Part shown: positions 41,302-41,465 of the stretch, piece by piece | How the letters are laid out: each line of letters begins with the position of its first letter | Position numbering within the stretch: the first letter of the stretch is position 1 | From: Syntrophobacteraceae bacterium | GTDB lineage: Bacteria; Desulfobacterota; Syntrophobacteria; Syntrophobacterales; Syntrophobacteraceae | DNA length: 41,465 nt | Direction of reading: 5' to 3' | NCBI GenBank assembly: GCA_025453975.1 | Contig: JALOPI010000034.1 | Coordinates: 1-41,465 of the forward strand | Program-made: the position numbers and the translations under genes | Notes under the pieces: model-generated | Seen by the model: only the letters and a program-made list of their open reading frames with translations | The model's database searches: none | What the model was told of the DNA's origin: nothing

Positions 41302-41465
41302 AGAACTGGACGGACTGGGAGATCATCCGGCGGCGGGTATCCGTTGCCGGCCGTGTCTTCGGCCGCGACGGGACGGTCGCCGCGGGCGTCGGGGTGAGCA
41401 TCACGTCCATGCCCGAGGCATACAGGAGGAGGCTGGACGGTGCCCTTGGCGCTTCAGCCACTCGA
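41298..41465 (+). CDS. Carboxypeptidase-regulatory-like eCIS protein (partial, 3' end missing)
   Basis: The first 56 codons are present; the window ends within the gene. RRVSVAGRVFGRDGTVAAGVGVSI is the start of a carboxypeptidase-regulatory-like (CarboxypepD_reg) beta-sandwich, which is often encoded between the cap gene and the sheath genes of eCIS loci. The start overlaps the cap gene stop by four bases. Tube and sheath genes are expected next. Confidence 0.7.
   Translation, partial: MKNWTDWEIIRRRVSVAGRVFGRDGTVAAGVGVSITSMPEAYRRRLDGALGASATR

Overview
The window looks like a chromosomal segment of a GC-rich Gram-negative bacterium, most like a Desulfobacterota (former Deltaproteobacteria) genome. 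The reasons are the split feo operon (two feoA genes, feoB, and a small Cys-rich FeoB-associated membrane protein), signal-peptide and lipoprotein genes, a sigma-54 promoter for glnB-amt, and an extracellular contractile injection system (eCIS) locus at the right end. The taxonomic assignment is inference from gene content only.

Left part (1-19250), mostly housekeeping. An AT-richer stretch with a secreted nuclease and a zinc-ribbon membrane protein lies against the 3' end of a tRNA-Pro gene and may be the edge of an island. Then come a minus-strand pcm / TIGR00725 / GGDEF operon; an unrecognised 669-residue protein; the feoA-feoA-feoB operon behind a promoter with an overlapping palindrome; aroB and an orphan PAS histidine kinase; the KtrA/KtrB potassium uptake pair; the glnB-amt operon with a sigma-54 promoter and two upstream NtrC-like sites; the tRNA m1A methyltransferase gene trmI; a small secreted protein; and a short remnant of a PnrA/BMP-type substrate-binding protein.

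Middle part (19407-28860). A strong sigma-70-like promoter opens a long plus-strand run. It encodes a vWA-TM-FHA protein, two more FHA proteins, a PP2C phosphatase, two coiled-coil lipoproteins, an S41 protease, a membrane Ser/Thr kinase and a small membrane protein. This is a kinase / phosphatase / FHA circuit with envelope sensors, like the threonine-phosphorylation pathway that controls some type VI secretion systems, but here it sits next to an eCIS.

Right part (28920-41465). A block of candidate eCIS cargo follows: a CHAP/NlpC-like amidase, a 100-residue protein, a predicted beta-pore-forming protein with a Cys-rich tail, a HEAT-repeat protein, a 1278-residue DUF4157 protein ending in a nucleotidyltransferase-like domain, and a leucine-rich-repeat protein. 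Three of these share a short LQ(R/K)xxGNxxVx(R/K) motif. After a gene-poor, AT-richer gap come core eCIS genes joined by 4-base overlaps: the AAA+ ATPase (Pvc15/Afp15 type), a YkgJ-like Cys-cluster protein, the DUF4255 cap protein (Pvc16/Afp16 type), and the start of a carboxypeptidase-regulatory-like protein cut by the window end. Tube, sheath and baseplate genes are not in the window and presumably lie beyond it.

Working hypothesis: envelope sensors and the kinase/phosphatase pair set the phosphorylation state of FHA proteins, which control assembly or firing of the eCIS that carries the tagged cargo. Only the gene order and motifs are seen; the functional link is inferred.
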